64,000 bases of DNA. Origin: Chloroflexi bacterium ADurb.Bin180 (lineage in GTDB: Bacteria; Chloroflexota; Anaerolineae; UBA2200). The notes below the pieces were generated by a model. The model had not been told where the DNA came from and did no database searches. It was given only the letters and a program-made list of their open reading frames with translations. Numbering within the stretch: the first letter of the stretch is position 1; each line of letters begins with the position of its first letter. Below, piece after piece: positions 27,301-36,342 of this stretch. Location of the stretch: the NCBI GenBank assembly GCA_002070215.1, contig MWCV01000006.1, positions 34,227 to 98,226 of the forward strand, given 5' to 3'. The position numbers and the translations under genes were made by a program.

Positions 27301-29105
27301 AACGATTCCTCTCTGGCAACGAAGCTGTCGCCTGGGGTGCCTGGGAGAGCGGGATAGTCGTAGCCGCCGCCTATCCCGGCACTCCCAGCACAGAAATCCT
27401 CGAGACGCTGGCTCCCATGCCCGACGTCTACGCCGAGTGGTCGCCCAACGAGAAGGTAGCTATGGACGTTGCTATCGGCGCAGCCTATGCTGGCAGCCGT
27501 GCCATGGCAGTGATGAAACACGTCGGCCTGAATGTGGCCGCCGATAGCTTCTTCTATGCCGCCATGACCGGGCTCGAGGCCGGGCTGGTCGTGGTCAATG
27601 CCGATGATCCGTTTATGCACAGCTCGCAGAACGAGCAGGACAACCGCCGCTACTGCAAGTTCGCCCGGGTGCCCTGTCTCGAGCCGACCGACAGCCAGGA
27701 GGCCCATGACCTCGTCGGTGCGGCTCTGAACATCAGCGAGCAGTTCGACACGCCGGTCATGCTGCGGTTGACCACGCGCCTCTCCCATTCCAGCAGTGTG
27801 GTGGAACTCGAGGGAGTTCGGCCGCCACCACGCGCCGAAAGACCTACTTATCGCATTGATACCGCCAAGTACGTGATGGTCCCGGGGAACGCGCGCCGTC
27901 GTCACCCCGTCGCCGAGCAGCGTATCGCCCGGCTGGCCGAATTCGCCGAGACTTTCAGTTTCAATCAGCTCAAGATGCGCGATACGAGCCTGGGCATTGT
28001 TTGCAGCGGCGTGGCCTACCAGTATGCCCGTGAAGTCTTTCCCGATGCCTCGGTACTCAAGCTTGGTATGACCTACCCGATCCCTGCCAGGATGGTCCGT
28101 CAGTTCGCCAGACAGGTTGGTCGCCTCATCGTGATCGAAGAGTTGGACCCCTTCCTGGAGGAGGAAATCCGTTTGCTCGGCATTCCGGTGGAGGGCAAGA
28201 GCATCTTTCCCATCTGCGGTGAGTTGGACCAGTCCGTCGTTCGCGACAACGCGATCAAGGCCGGCCTCCTGCCGGCATCGGCTCTGATGCCCACGCCCCA
28301 CCCCGACAAGATCCCTCTACCTCCGCGCCCGCCGATCCTCTGCCCGGGCTGCCCGCACCGCGGCGTACTCCATGTAGCCAACAAGCTTGGCCTGGTGGTC
28401 AACGGCGACATTGGCTGTTACACCCTGGCCTTTCTGCCACCGCTTGGCGCTGTACACACCTGCGGATGCATGGGGGCCAGCATTGGGGTAGCGCACGGCG
28501 TGGCCAAGGCCGGCATCTCCCAGCGCAATGTCGCCGTGCTGGGTGACTCGACCTTTTTCCACACCGGCCTGCCCGCCCTGCTGAACGTAGCCTACAACCG
28601 CAGCAACACCATCACCCTGATCCTGGACAACAGAACCACTGCTATGACCGGGCATCAACAGAACCCTGGCACCGGGCGCACCCTGCAGAATGCAGAGACA
28701 GCGCCGATTGACCTGGAGCCACTGGTCCATGCTCTGGGCATTGGCTTGGTGCACACTGTTGACTCATACGACCTCAAGGGGGTTGAGGCCGCCCTCAAGA
28801 ACTGCCTCGACGCCAATGAGCCGGCGGTGATCATCGCCCGGCGCGAATGCGCGTTGATGCCAGAGGTCAGAAAGCAATGGGTGCCGCTGCGCGTCAACGC
28901 GGAGAAATGCAACGGCTGCGGGCTCTGTTTCCGCGTCGGCTGCCCGGCGGTGGTCAAGAGCGACGAAATCGACCCCAAGACCGGACGAGCCAAGGCTCGC
29001 ATCGATAGTCAGCTCTGCACGGGCTGTGAGGTATGCGCGCAGGTCTGCGCTCGCAAAGCGATCCTGTTCCGGGCCCAACTGAATGAGGAAGGAGGAGAGA
29101 GATGA
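27297..29105 (+). CDS. iorA: Indolepyruvate:ferredoxin oxidoreductase, alpha subunit
   Basis: A 602-residue subunit starting at a GTG overlapping the previous stop. It has the pyrimidine-binding domain (YPGTPSTEILETLA and a conserved NEK), a thiamine-diphosphate domain (GDIGCYTLAFLPPLGA, GDSTFFHTGLPALLNVAYN and the LDNRTTAMTGHQ motif) and a C-terminal ferredoxin domain with two [4Fe-4S] motifs (CNGCGLCFRVGCP and CTGCEVCAQVCARKA). It oxidises aryl pyruvates from aromatic amino acids to aryl-acetyl-CoA and reduces ferredoxin, in anaerobes. The beta subunit gene follows directly. Confidence 0.95.
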   Translation: MKRFLSGNEAVAWGAWESGIVVAAAYPGTPSTEILETLAPMPDVYAEWSPNEKVAMDVAIGAAYAGSRAMAVMKHVGLNVAADSFFYAAMTGLEAGLVVVNADDPFMHSSQNEQDNRRYCKFARVPCLEPTDSQEAHDLVGAALNISEQFDTPVMLRLTTRLSHSSSVVELEGVRPPPRAERPTYRIDTAKYVMVPGNARRRHPVAEQRIARLAEFAETFSFNQLKMRDTSLGIVCSGVAYQYAREVFPDASVLKLGMTYPIPARMVRQFARQVGRLIVIEELDPFLEEEIRLLGIPVEGKSIFPICGELDQSVVRDNAIKAGLLPASALMPTPHPDKIPLPPRPPILCPGCPHRGVLHVANKLGLVVNGDIGCYTLAFLPPLGAVHTCGCMGASIGVAHGVAKAGISQRNVAVLGDSTFFHTGLPALLNVAYNRSNTITLILDNRTTAMTGHQQNPGTGRTLQNAETAPIDLEPLVHALGIGLVHTVDSYDLKGVEAALKNCLDANEPAVIIARRECALMPEVRKQWVPLRVNAEKCNGCGLCFRVGCPAVVKSDEIDPKTGRAKARIDSQLCTGCEVCAQVCARKAILFRAQLNEEGGER

Positions 29106-29713
29106 AAACGCTCAGCTTTCTCCTGGCTGGTGTAGGCGGGCAAGGAACCATCCTGGCCAGCGATGTGCTGGCAGCGGTAGGCCTTCACGCCGGCCACGAC
29201 GTGAAAAAGTCAGAGGTGCACGGCATGGCTCAGCGCGGGGGCAGCGTGACGACCTACGTCCGCTGGGCCGACACAGTGTATTCTCCTCTGATTGGCCCTG
29301 GCGAGGCGGACTATGTGCTCGCCTTTGAAAAGCTCGAAGTGCTGCGTTACGTGGAGATGATAAGCCCGGGCGGAGTCGTACTGGTCAATGACTATGTCAT
29401 CTCGCCGCTTTCTGTGACCTCCGGCACCGACTCTTACCCCACTGACCAGCAGATCCTGACCATACTGGCGGCAGCCAGCTCCCAGGTTCATTTCGTGCCG
29501 GCCATGGCCCTGGCGGAGAGCCTGGGTAATCCGCGGGTGAACAACGTCGTGCTGCTGGGAGCTTTGTCTCATTTCCTCGGCGAGGTGCCGGTCGAAGCCT
29601 GGCTGCAAGCTCTCCGGGAGCGGGTGCCCCCCAGGCTGGTCGAGCTCAACGAGCGCGCCTTTTTGCTCGGCCGTAGCCAGTTTGGTGGCAACGACCCAGG
29701 GAAGACGCCATGA
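29102..29713 (+). CDS. iorB: Indolepyruvate:ferredoxin oxidoreductase, beta subunit
   Basis: A 203-residue gamma-type 2-oxoacid oxidoreductase subunit with [15 protein letters not shown] at the N-terminus, [13 protein letters not shown], and [13 protein letters not shown]. It completes the IorAB heterodimer. Its ATG overlaps the iorA TGA (ATGA), and its own TGA overlaps the ATG of pyrG, so all three are translationally coupled. Confidence 0.95.
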   Translation: MKTLSFLLAGVGGQGTILASDVLAAVGLHAGHDVKKSEVHGMAQRGGSVTTYVRWADTVYSPLIGPGEADYVLAFEKLEVLRYVEMISPGGVVLVNDYVISPLSVTSGTDSYPTDQQILTILAAASSQVHFVPAMALAESLGNPRVNNVVLLGALSHFLGEVPVEAWLQALRERVPPRLVELNERAFLLGRSQFGGNDPGKTP

Positions 29714-31311
29714 CCAAGTACGTCTTTGTGACCGGTGGCGTGGTCAGCTCCGTGGGCAAAGGGGTCACCGCCGCATCCATCGGCCGGTTGGTCAAGAGTC
29801 GTGGCGTATCCGTAGCGATTCAAAAGCTCGACCCCTACATCAACGTGGATCCAGGCACATTGAGCCCGTACCAGCACGGTGAGGTCTTTGTGCTGGAGGA
29901 CGGCGGCGAGACCGATCTCGACCTGGGCCATTACGAACGCTTCATCGACGAGAACCTGACCAAGGCCAGCAACGTGACCACGGGGCAGGTCTACTCTGAA
30001 GTGATCACGAAAGAGCGGCGAGGCGATTTTCTGGGTGGAACGATTCAGGTCATTCCTCACATTACCAACGAGATCAAGCACCGCATCGGCTGCGTTAGCG
30101 CCGACACCAAGGCCGAGGTCGTGATCGTCGAGGTCGGGGGGACGGTTGGCGACATCGAGGGGCTGCCCTTCCTAGAGTCCATTCGGCAGATGCGCAAGGA
30201 CGTTGGCCGCGAGAACGTGCTCTATGTGCACGTAACCTATCTGCCCTACATACAGGCCACGGCCGAGCTCAAGAGCAAGCCAACTCAGCACTCGGTGATT
30301 CAATTGCGCAGTCTCGGCATCCAACCCGATGTGATCGTCTGCCGCTCCGAGCACCCTTTGAATCAGTCTCTCAAGGACAAGATTTCGCTGTTCTGCGACG
30401 TGGAGGAGCGCGCAGTAGTCCCCCTCGTGACCGCAGACAACATCTACAAGGTTCCACTCATCCTCGAGGACACTGGGCTGGGTGATTTCATTGCCCAGCG
30501 ACTGGCCCTGCCGCAGAAGCCGAATCTGAACACCTGGCGGCAGATGGTAGCAGAGATCGACCGGTCCAAGCCAGTGTTGCGGGTCGCTGTGGTCGGCAAG
30601 TACGTGGATCTCCGCGATGCCTACATCAGCGTGCGTGAGGCGCTATTCCACGCCGCCCTCGCTCAAGGCTATGGTCTCGAGATTGAGTGGATCAATTCGG
30701 AGGATTTCGAGAAGGGACGCTCACTGGACCGTCTGGAGACAGTGTCAGGCATCGTGGTACCCGGTGGATTCGGTTACCGCGGAATTGAGGGCAAGATCGC
30801 CGCTGCCCGCTACGCTCGAGAGCATCGTAAGCCGTACCTGGGCCTGTGTCTCGGCATGCAGGTGATGGTGATTGAGCTTGCCCGTCACGCGCTTGGTACC
30901 GACGAGGTCAACAGCGCCGAGTTCGACCACTCCACGCCCAACCCGGTGATTGACCTGATGCCGGACCAGCGGGCCATTTCCGACATGGGTGGAACCATGC
31001 GCCTGGGAACGTATCCCTGCCAGCTAGTGCCAGGCACCAAAGCCGCTGCTGCCTACGGTGTGGCTTTGACCAACGAACGCCACCGCCACCGCTTTGAGCT
31101 GAACAACCAGTATCGCGACCTGTTGGCCAATGCCGGCATGGTGTTCAGCGGCATGTCGCCTGATGGCCGGCTGGTGGAGATTGCCGAGCTGGCCGACCAC
31201 CCCTGGATGGTAGGCAGCCAGTTCCATCCCGAGTTCAAATCGAGACCGGGCAAACCGCACCCGTTGTTCAGCGGATTTGCCAGAGCCGCCGTAGAGAACC
31301 AGTCGCACTGA
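29710..31311 (+). CDS. pyrG: CTP synthase
   Basis: A 533-residue enzyme converting UTP, glutamine and ATP to CTP. The N-terminal synthetase domain begins [16 protein letters not shown] and has [21 protein letters not shown]. The glutamine amidotransferase domain contains the nucleophile Cys in LGLCLGMQ and the His-Glu of QFHPEF. Length is typical. Coupling to iorB by a four-base overlap is likely historical rather than functional. Confidence 0.97.
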   Translation: MTKYVFVTGGVVSSVGKGVTAASIGRLVKSRGVSVAIQKLDPYINVDPGTLSPYQHGEVFVLEDGGETDLDLGHYERFIDENLTKASNVTTGQVYSEVITKERRGDFLGGTIQVIPHITNEIKHRIGCVSADTKAEVVIVEVGGTVGDIEGLPFLESIRQMRKDVGRENVLYVHVTYLPYIQATAELKSKPTQHSVIQLRSLGIQPDVIVCRSEHPLNQSLKDKISLFCDVEERAVVPLVTADNIYKVPLILEDTGLGDFIAQRLALPQKPNLNTWRQMVAEIDRSKPVLRVAVVGKYVDLRDAYISVREALFHAALAQGYGLEIEWINSEDFEKGRSLDRLETVSGIVVPGGFGYRGIEGKIAAARYAREHRKPYLGLCLGMQVMVIELARHALGTDEVNSAEFDHSTPNPVIDLMPDQRAISDMGGTMRLGTYPCQLVPGTKAAAAYGVALTNERHRHRFELNNQYRDLLANAGMVFSGMSPDGRLVEIAELADHPWMVGSQFHPEFKSRPGKPHPLFSGFARAAVENQSH

Positions 31312-31340
31312 CCCATCCCAATCTGCGAGGAGGAACAAAG

Positions 31341-32090
31341 ATGGAGATCTTTCTGGATACAGCCAACCTTGACGAGATCAAGAGCGCGTTCGACTTGGGG
31401 CTGATCTCCGGCGTGACGACCAACCCCAGTCTGATGGCCAAGGCGGGGTACAAGGACTATAAGGCCGTTACGCGTGAGATCTGCTACCTGGTGCAAGACC
31501 GCATCAGCGCCGAAGTGGTCAATGTGACCAGCGCCGAGGCAATGGTTGCCGAAGCCAGGGAAATCGCCACCTGGTCACCCCACGTGGTGGTCAAGATTCC
31601 TGTCACTGTCGAGGGGCTCAAGGCCATAAGCCTGATTGCGGAGGAAGAGGTCGATGTGGACCGATTGTGCCAGGACTGCCCCTGGTCCGGCCAGTGTTGC
31701 ACTGACATCGCAACGGCTCGCGAGCTGGTAGGCACCTGGGGCATCCGGGTCAACGCCACGCTGGTCTTTTCGGCCAACCAGGCGCTCTACGCAGCCAATG
31801 CCGGGGCAAGCTTTGTGTCGCCCTTTGTGGGGCGGCTGGACGACGTAGGCGAGGATGGCATGGCCCTGGTCGAGAACATTGTCAGTATCTTTGAAACCTA
31901 TGGGATCGACACGCAGGTCATTGCCGCCTCTCTGAGGCACCCGCTGCACATCACCCAGTCTGCTCTGGCCGGGGCGGACATTGCCACCGTTCCTTACGAG
32001 ATCCTTATGAAATCGCTCCGCCATCCTCTCACGGACATAGGCGTGGAGCGGTTCGTCGCCGATTGGGCCAAGGTATCAGGACAGAAATAG
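31341..32090 (+). CDS. Transaldolase/fructose-6-phosphate aldolase-like, with Cys-rich insertion
   Basis: A 249-residue TIM-barrel aldolase of the TalC/FSA subfamily: FLDTANLDEIK, GVTTNPSL, the Schiff-base lysine K85 in VVVKIPVT, LVFSANQALYAANAGASFVSPFVGRLDD split across strands, and ASLRHPLH. Typical members are about 215-220 residues. The extra length is an insertion at about residues 104-131 with C110, C113, C119 and C120 (CX2CX5CC), between the KIPVT strand region and NATLVFS. It starts the aldolase group and has GAGGAGGAAC upstream of the ATG, 29 bases after pyrG. Confidence 0.88.
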   Translation: MEIFLDTANLDEIKSAFDLGLISGVTTNPSLMAKAGYKDYKAVTREICYLVQDRISAEVVNVTSAEAMVAEAREIATWSPHVVVKIPVTVEGLKAISLIAEEEVDVDRLCQDCPWSGQCCTDIATARELVGTWGIRVNATLVFSANQALYAANAGASFVSPFVGRLDDVGEDGMALVENIVSIFETYGIDTQVIAASLRHPLHITQSALAGADIATVPYEILMKSLRHPLTDIGVERFVADWAKVSGQK

Positions 32091-32126
32091 AGCACCAAGA
32101 ATCAACTCTGCCAAAGGAGGGCAACC

Positions 32127-33077
32127 ATGAAGTTCAGTCGAGTGAGCCGAGCAATGGAGAAGGCGGGAATTCCGGGCAAGGACGCCTACGATCTGCCGAC
32201 CAGCAAGCTGCGCTTTCCTGACGGGGCGTGGTATCGCATGGAGGTGTCGGGAGTCGAGAGGCCCTCAGTGCTGGAAGCGGTGGTTGACGAGTCGCACAAG
32301 CGCAAGATGCCCATCCACCGGTTGATTTCGGTGGTGATGGGTGCCACTCTGCTCGACAAGGCAGAGTTGCGCGACTTTGCCCAGATCGCGGCTGCGGCCA
32401 AGATGGAAGTGATCCTTACGCCAGGGCCGCGCTCGGCCTGGGACACGGGGCGCCAGGTCGCCACGCCAGAAGGAGCCCTGTCGGGGCTCCGTTTCCGCGG
32501 CTCGGACCAGCTTCGCTACGTCATTGCCGATATCATGCGCTGCATCGACATCGGCTTTCGCGGCTTCCTGGTCATCGACGAGGGGCTGCTATGGCTACTC
32601 AACGAGATGAAGAAGAACGGCGACATCCCCGCCGATGTCGTCTTTAAAGTCTCGATCTATGCCGGGCATGCTTCGGCTGCGGGCGGACATCTTCTCGAGT
32701 CGCTCGGGGCCGGCACGTTCAACCCCGTGGCCGACCTTTCCCTGCCGCAACTGGCGTCCATTCGCCAGGGCTGCCGCCTGCCATTGGACCTGCACATCTA
32801 CCTGGCCGAGTCGTTCGGCGGCTACAACCGCTTCTACGACGGACCGGAGATGGCCCGCATCTGCGCGCCCTGCTATTACAAGATCGAGCCAGGCCCAGCC
32901 TGCGCAGCCGGCCCTGGTGCGCTCTACAAGCCCTGGAGCGGTGCTGACGGTCTGGCTTTCCTGGCCAGGGAAAAGGTCAAGTACGCCCAGATCATCCACG
33001 AACTGGTCCAGGAGAACTTTCCTGAGGCGACAATGTCTGCCATCGGCCCCGCAGATCTGGCCATTCCCAAGCCGTAG
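32127..33077 (+). CDS. Unrecognised protein of the aldolase-Fae group, possibly TIM-barrel
   Basis: A 316-residue soluble protein without signal peptide. Alternating beta/alpha segments (HRLISVVMGATLL, MEVILTPGPRSAW, GFRGFLVIDEGLLW, VVFKVSIYAGHASAAGG, LPLDLHIYLAES) suggest a TIM barrel; distant resemblance to U32-peptidase-type barrels is possible but unproven. Conserved-looking features are GAGTFNPVADLSLPQLASIR, a Cys pair in ICAPCYYK, and YAGH. AAAGGAGGGC precedes the ATG, 36 bases after the transaldolase, so the two are probably co-transcribed. Aldolase, lyase or sugar-acid binding roles would fit the context, but I assign none. Confidence 0.7.
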   Translation: MKFSRVSRAMEKAGIPGKDAYDLPTSKLRFPDGAWYRMEVSGVERPSVLEAVVDESHKRKMPIHRLISVVMGATLLDKAELRDFAQIAAAAKMEVILTPGPRSAWDTGRQVATPEGALSGLRFRGSDQLRYVIADIMRCIDIGFRGFLVIDEGLLWLLNEMKKNGDIPADVVFKVSIYAGHASAAGGHLLESLGAGTFNPVADLSLPQLASIRQGCRLPLDLHIYLAESFGGYNRFYDGPEMARICAPCYYKIEPGPACAAGPGALYKPWSGADGLAFLAREKVKYAQIIHELVQENFPEATMSAIGPADLAIPKP

Positions 33078-33102
33078 CATTCGCACCAGGACAACGCGGT
33101 TC

Positions 33103-33128
33103 GGGCCGACTGGCAGAGCCATCGGCCC
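33103..33128 (+). other. Intergenic hairpin before the first aldolase-Fae gene
   Basis: GGGCCGA (33103-33109) pairs with TCGGCCC (33122-33128), and TGGC (33111-33114) with GCCA (33118-33121), around an AGA loop with one bulged C. No T run follows. It could stabilise or process the long mRNA between genes. Confidence 0.5.
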
Positions 33129-33154
33129 GCTCACGTGCAGAAAAGGAGGCGTTT

Positions 33155-34585
33155 GTGAAGAACGAGCATTTCCGCTTGCACGGTGTGCTCCCAGCGCTGG
33201 TCACTCCTTTCGCCAGCGATGAAAGTATTGATGAGCCAGCTCTGCGGGCACTGGTGCGCCACGTGCTCCCTCACGTGGACGGCGTCGTACCATGCGGAAC
33301 AACGGGCGAGTTCAGCTATCTGAACCCCGATGAGCAGAAGCGTGTCATAGAGATCGTCGTCAGTGAGGTGGCCGGGCAGGTTCCCGTGGTGGCAGGAGCA
33401 GGAGCGGCATCCACGCAGCAGGCTGTCCAGTTGGCGCGGCAGGCCCAGGATGCAGGAGCCAGCGCCGTGCTCGTGGTCACGCCGTACTTTCTCCACCCGT
33501 CAGACAAGGGCATCTACCAGCATTTCTACGAGGTCGCCCGCTCGGTTGACTTGCCGCTGATTCTCTACAACATCCCTCAGGTCGTCGACGCCTATCTGCC
33601 CAGAACGGTGATTGAAGACCTCGCCGACATTCCCAACATCGTTGGCCTGAAGGACTCGTCCGGAAATCTGACCTACACCATGGAGGTGTTGGAGCTGGTG
33701 GGGGACCGTCTCGACGTCGTGATTGGCCACGACGAGGTTGTTCTGCCTGCCCTGGCTGGAGGCTGCGCCGGGATGATCCTGGCCAGCGCGCAGGTTTTTC
33801 CAGAGGTCTGGCAACAGCTCTACGCAGCAGTGCAGGCCGGCGACCTCGCTACTGCGCGTGCCCTGCAAATGAGCGTCCAGAAGCTGGCGCGAATCTTCTG
33901 CCGGCACGGAGGCGGCGTCGCGGTCAAGGTGGCCCTGAACATGATGGGCGTGACGGCGGGCAATCCTCGCCGACCCCTGATGAAGCAGGGCGGGGTGCTC
34001 ATCAACGAGGTAGCAGCAGAGATTCGCCTGGAGCTGGAGAAACTCGGCAAGGTGAGCGCACCCGATATTGACTTTACGGAACCCCAGCAGCCTCTGGTGG
34101 AGCGTTTTGCGGACGTCGGTCTTCCCGCGGCCTCGCTGCGGGGTAAAGACGTTCGCCTCGGTTCTTCTGCCGCCGGCGAAGGCGTGCACCGAGTGCACGT
34201 CGACCTGGTAGTTGGCCCCAAGAAGGGACCAGTGGGAGACGCCTGGGCACTGCAGCTCACTTATCCCCGCCAAGGGTGCGAGGCCCTGACGGCCATCCTT
34301 GAACCGAATCTGACTGTGCGGCCGGCCACCCTGATCGTTCCCGTCTATCCGCTCAAGAACCTGCGCCAGGCCAATATGGTCTATGGCCCCACCCAGTCTG
34401 CGGTCGGCCGGGCCGTGGTCGATTGTCTGGCCGACGGCTGTCTCCCGGGTCAAGCTGCAGACGAGGACGTGATACTGATCAAGGTCATGATCCATCCCCG
34501 GGCCCTTGATCGCCACCGACTGTATCAGAATGCCCACGAAGCGACAGTAGGGGCGCTGAAGAACTCGAAAAGCTGGAGCGCGTAA
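33155..34585 (+). CDS. Fusion of DapA/NanA-type aldolase with a formaldehyde-activating-enzyme-like domain, copy 1
   Basis: A 476-residue protein from GTG 33155 with AAAAGGAGG upstream. Residues 1-300 are a class I dihydrodipicolinate-synthase/N-acetylneuraminate-lyase barrel: GTTGE (48-52), Y138 in LILYNIP and the Schiff-base lysine K166 in GLKDSSG. Residues about 330-472 match Fae, which condenses formaldehyde with tetrahydromethanopterin. The match covers [13 protein letters not shown] with the Fae acid-catalyst histidine equivalent H348 and D350, then [26 protein letters not shown] and [10 protein letters not shown]. The usual Fae C-terminal tail is missing. The natural substrate and the pterin are unknown. 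Confidence 0.85.
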   Translation: MKNEHFRLHGVLPALVTPFASDESIDEPALRALVRHVLPHVDGVVPCGTTGEFSYLNPDEQKRVIEIVVSEVAGQVPVVAGAGAASTQQAVQLARQAQDAGASAVLVVTPYFLHPSDKGIYQHFYEVARSVDLPLILYNIPQVVDAYLPRTVIEDLADIPNIVGLKDSSGNLTYTMEVLELVGDRLDVVIGHDEVVLPALAGGCAGMILASAQVFPEVWQQLYAAVQAGDLATARALQMSVQKLARIFCRHGGGVAVKVALNMMGVTAGNPRRPLMKQGGVLINEVAAEIRLELEKLGKVSAPDIDFTEPQQPLVERFADVGLPAASLRGKDVRLGSSAAGEGVHRVHVDLVVGPKKGPVGDAWALQLTYPRQGCEALTAILEPNLTVRPATLIVPVYPLKNLRQANMVYGPTQSAVGRAVVDCLADGCLPGQAADEDVILIKVMIHPRALDRHRLYQNAHEATVGALKNSKSWSA

Positions 34586-34587
34586 CA

Positions 34588-34782
34588 ATGGAATGCCAGA
34601 AAGAAAAGACCAAGTCCAAGTGCACCTGCACCTATGAGCCCTGCAGCCGCAAAGGCATCTGCTGCGAGTGTATTGCCTATCACCGAGAGAACGGGGAGGC
34701 CCCGGGCTGTCTGTTCCCGCCAGACGTCGAACGCACTTTTGACCGCAGTCTGGAACGTCTGGCCGCCTGCTATCGACGATAG
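34588..34782 (+). CDS. Small cysteine-rich DUF6485-like protein
   Basis: A 64-residue cytoplasmic protein starting two bases after the previous stop. It has nine cysteines (C3, C12, C14, C19, C25, C26, C28, C41, C61), with the characteristic run [20 protein letters not shown] then [13 protein letters not shown]. This matches the DUF6485 type of small putative metal-binding proteins of anaerobes. Sandwiched between two aldolase-Fae fusions, it may bind zinc or iron or act in redox or C1 chemistry with them; that is inference. Confidence 0.75.
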   Translation: MECQKEKTKSKCTCTYEPCSRKGICCECIAYHRENGEAPGCLFPPDVERTFDRSLERLAACYRR

Positions 34783-34818
34783 GCATTCCGCTCCACCACC
34801 TGTATCCAGGAGGAACCA

Positions 34819-36288
34819 ATGACGAAAAAGCCAACCTGGTTCAAGGGCATCTTCCCGGCCCTGGTCACACCTTTTGCCCAAGCCGATACAATCGATGAGA
34901 CTGCTTATCGAGCGCTGATTCGCTCTGTCTTGCCGCACGTCAACGGGCTGGTGCCGGTAGGCACCACCGGTGAGTTTGTCTACCTGAGCGAAGCCGAGAA
35001 GCAGCGAGCCATACAGATTGCAGTCGAGGAGGCAGGGGGACGCGTGCCGGTCGTGGCGGGCACTGGCTGCGCCACCACCCGTGACACCGTGGCCCTCACT
35101 CGGTTTGCGAAGGATGCCGGAGCGACAGCGGCACTGGTTGTGGCCCCCTACTATCTCAAGCCAGCGTACAACGAGATCTACGAGCACTATGAGGCAGTGA
35201 ACAAGGTGGGCTTGCCGCTGATTCTGTACAACATTCCCCAGTGCGCTGGCACCCACTATGAATGGTGGACCGCCGAGGGCATGGCCTACCTCGACAACGT
35301 GGTCGGCATCAAGGACTCGAGCGGCGACATGCCCTTCATGATGACCTTGCTGGAAAAGCTGAAGGGGCTTATTGGCATCTTTGGCGGCCACGATGAGATC
35401 ATCGCGGCGGTCCTCGCCGCCGGTGCAGACGGGGCTATCCTGGCGTCGGCCAATGTCATTCCAGACATCTGGCAGGAAATCTACCGCGCCGTCCAGGCGG
35501 GGGACCTCGCTGCGGCTTTTGCTCGCCAGCGCGAGATCCAGACGCTGGTGCGGGTGATCACCCGCCAGGGCAGTGTCCAGGCGGTGAAGGAATGCCTGAG
35601 TATGATGGGGCTCGATGTCGGAAATGCCCGCCTGCCCATGATGCCCGGCGACGCCTTCCGCCGTGAGGACCGCGAGGAGCTACGCATCCAGCTCGAGCGG
35701 TTTGGCAAGATACCTCCCCGACAGGTCACTTACCGTGTGGCAGGGAAGCGCATCCAGGCGAGCGCGCCCTTCACCGCAGCAACCCCGGCAGAGATCAGCG
35801 ACCTGACTTTGCGCGTCGGAGAGGGTTTCGCCGGGCCGCCCTTCTTTGAACTCGCCCACGTGGACCTGGCGCTCGGGGAACGAGGGGGGCCGGTAGACAA
35901 GGCAATAGATACCGCCCTGAGCACAGCCCACCCCGGCCACGAGGTGCGCTTGATTCAGGACTCGCCGCGGACACTGCTGGTGCCGACGGTGACCATCCGC
36001 TCAGAGAAGCAGTCAGAACACATCTATCACTATGCGGCCCGGGGCGTGCAGCGAGCGATTGAGGCCAGCATCAAGGACGGGTTCCTGCCTCAGGAGGCTC
36101 TGGATGGCCTGGTCATGATTGCCAACGTCTTTGTCCATCCATCCGCCGCGAACCGGCAGCGCATCGAGATGAACAACTACAAGGCCATGCGGGCGGCCAT
36201 CCGCAAAGCGATAGAGGCCAGACCAACTACAGAGGAACTACTGGCCGAGCGACAGGCAGCCAGACACCCCTTCCGCTACGCACCCTAG
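34819..36288 (+). CDS. Fusion of DapA/NanA-type aldolase with a formaldehyde-activating-enzyme-like domain, copy 2
   Basis: A 489-residue paralogue of the gene two positions upstream, with CAGGAGGAACC before the ATG. The aldolase barrel has GTTGE (48-52), Y137 and Schiff-base K165 in GIKDSSG. The Fae domain from about residue 325 has ELAHVDLALGERGGP with H347 and D349, VHPSAANRQRIEMNNYKAMRAA, and the Fae-type C-terminal tail ERQAARHPF, which resembles the EQRKSATHPF tail of methylotroph Fae. It is therefore the more canonical Fae of the two. It is the last gene before a strong hairpin. Confidence 0.87.
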   Translation: MTKKPTWFKGIFPALVTPFAQADTIDETAYRALIRSVLPHVNGLVPVGTTGEFVYLSEAEKQRAIQIAVEEAGGRVPVVAGTGCATTRDTVALTRFAKDAGATAALVVAPYYLKPAYNEIYEHYEAVNKVGLPLILYNIPQCAGTHYEWWTAEGMAYLDNVVGIKDSSGDMPFMMTLLEKLKGLIGIFGGHDEIIAAVLAAGADGAILASANVIPDIWQEIYRAVQAGDLAAAFARQREIQTLVRVITRQGSVQAVKECLSMMGLDVGNARLPMMPGDAFRREDREELRIQLERFGKIPPRQVTYRVAGKRIQASAPFTAATPAEISDLTLRVGEGFAGPPFFELAHVDLALGERGGPVDKAIDTALSTAHPGHEVRLIQDSPRTLLVPTVTIRSEKQSEHIYHYAARGVQRAIEASIKDGFLPQEALDGLVMIANVFVHPSAANRQRIEMNNYKAMRAAIRKAIEARPTTEELLAERQAARHPFRYAP

Positions 36289-36295
36289 AACAACA

Positions 36296-36330
36296 AAGGA
36301 GTGCGGTGAGCAATGCTCGCCGCACTCCTT
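36296..36330. terminator. 16-bp hairpin terminator between convergent genes
   Basis: Bases 36296-36311 pair with 36315-36330 (one G-U pair) around AAT. It ends the aldolase-Fae group on the plus strand. On the minus strand it is followed by the U-rich TTTGTTGTT and would end the LCP gene. Confidence 0.8.
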
Positions 36331-36342
36331 GCGTACAGCAAT

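Noticed and set aside
27069..28301. A 410-codon minus-strand open frame.
   Set aside because: Antisense to the SGNH hydrolase and iorA genes, both of which carry clear catalytic motifs.
32127..33077. Naming the unknown protein a U32 peptidase.
   Set aside because: The resemblance is only to a general barrel pattern; no U32 signature motif is visible.
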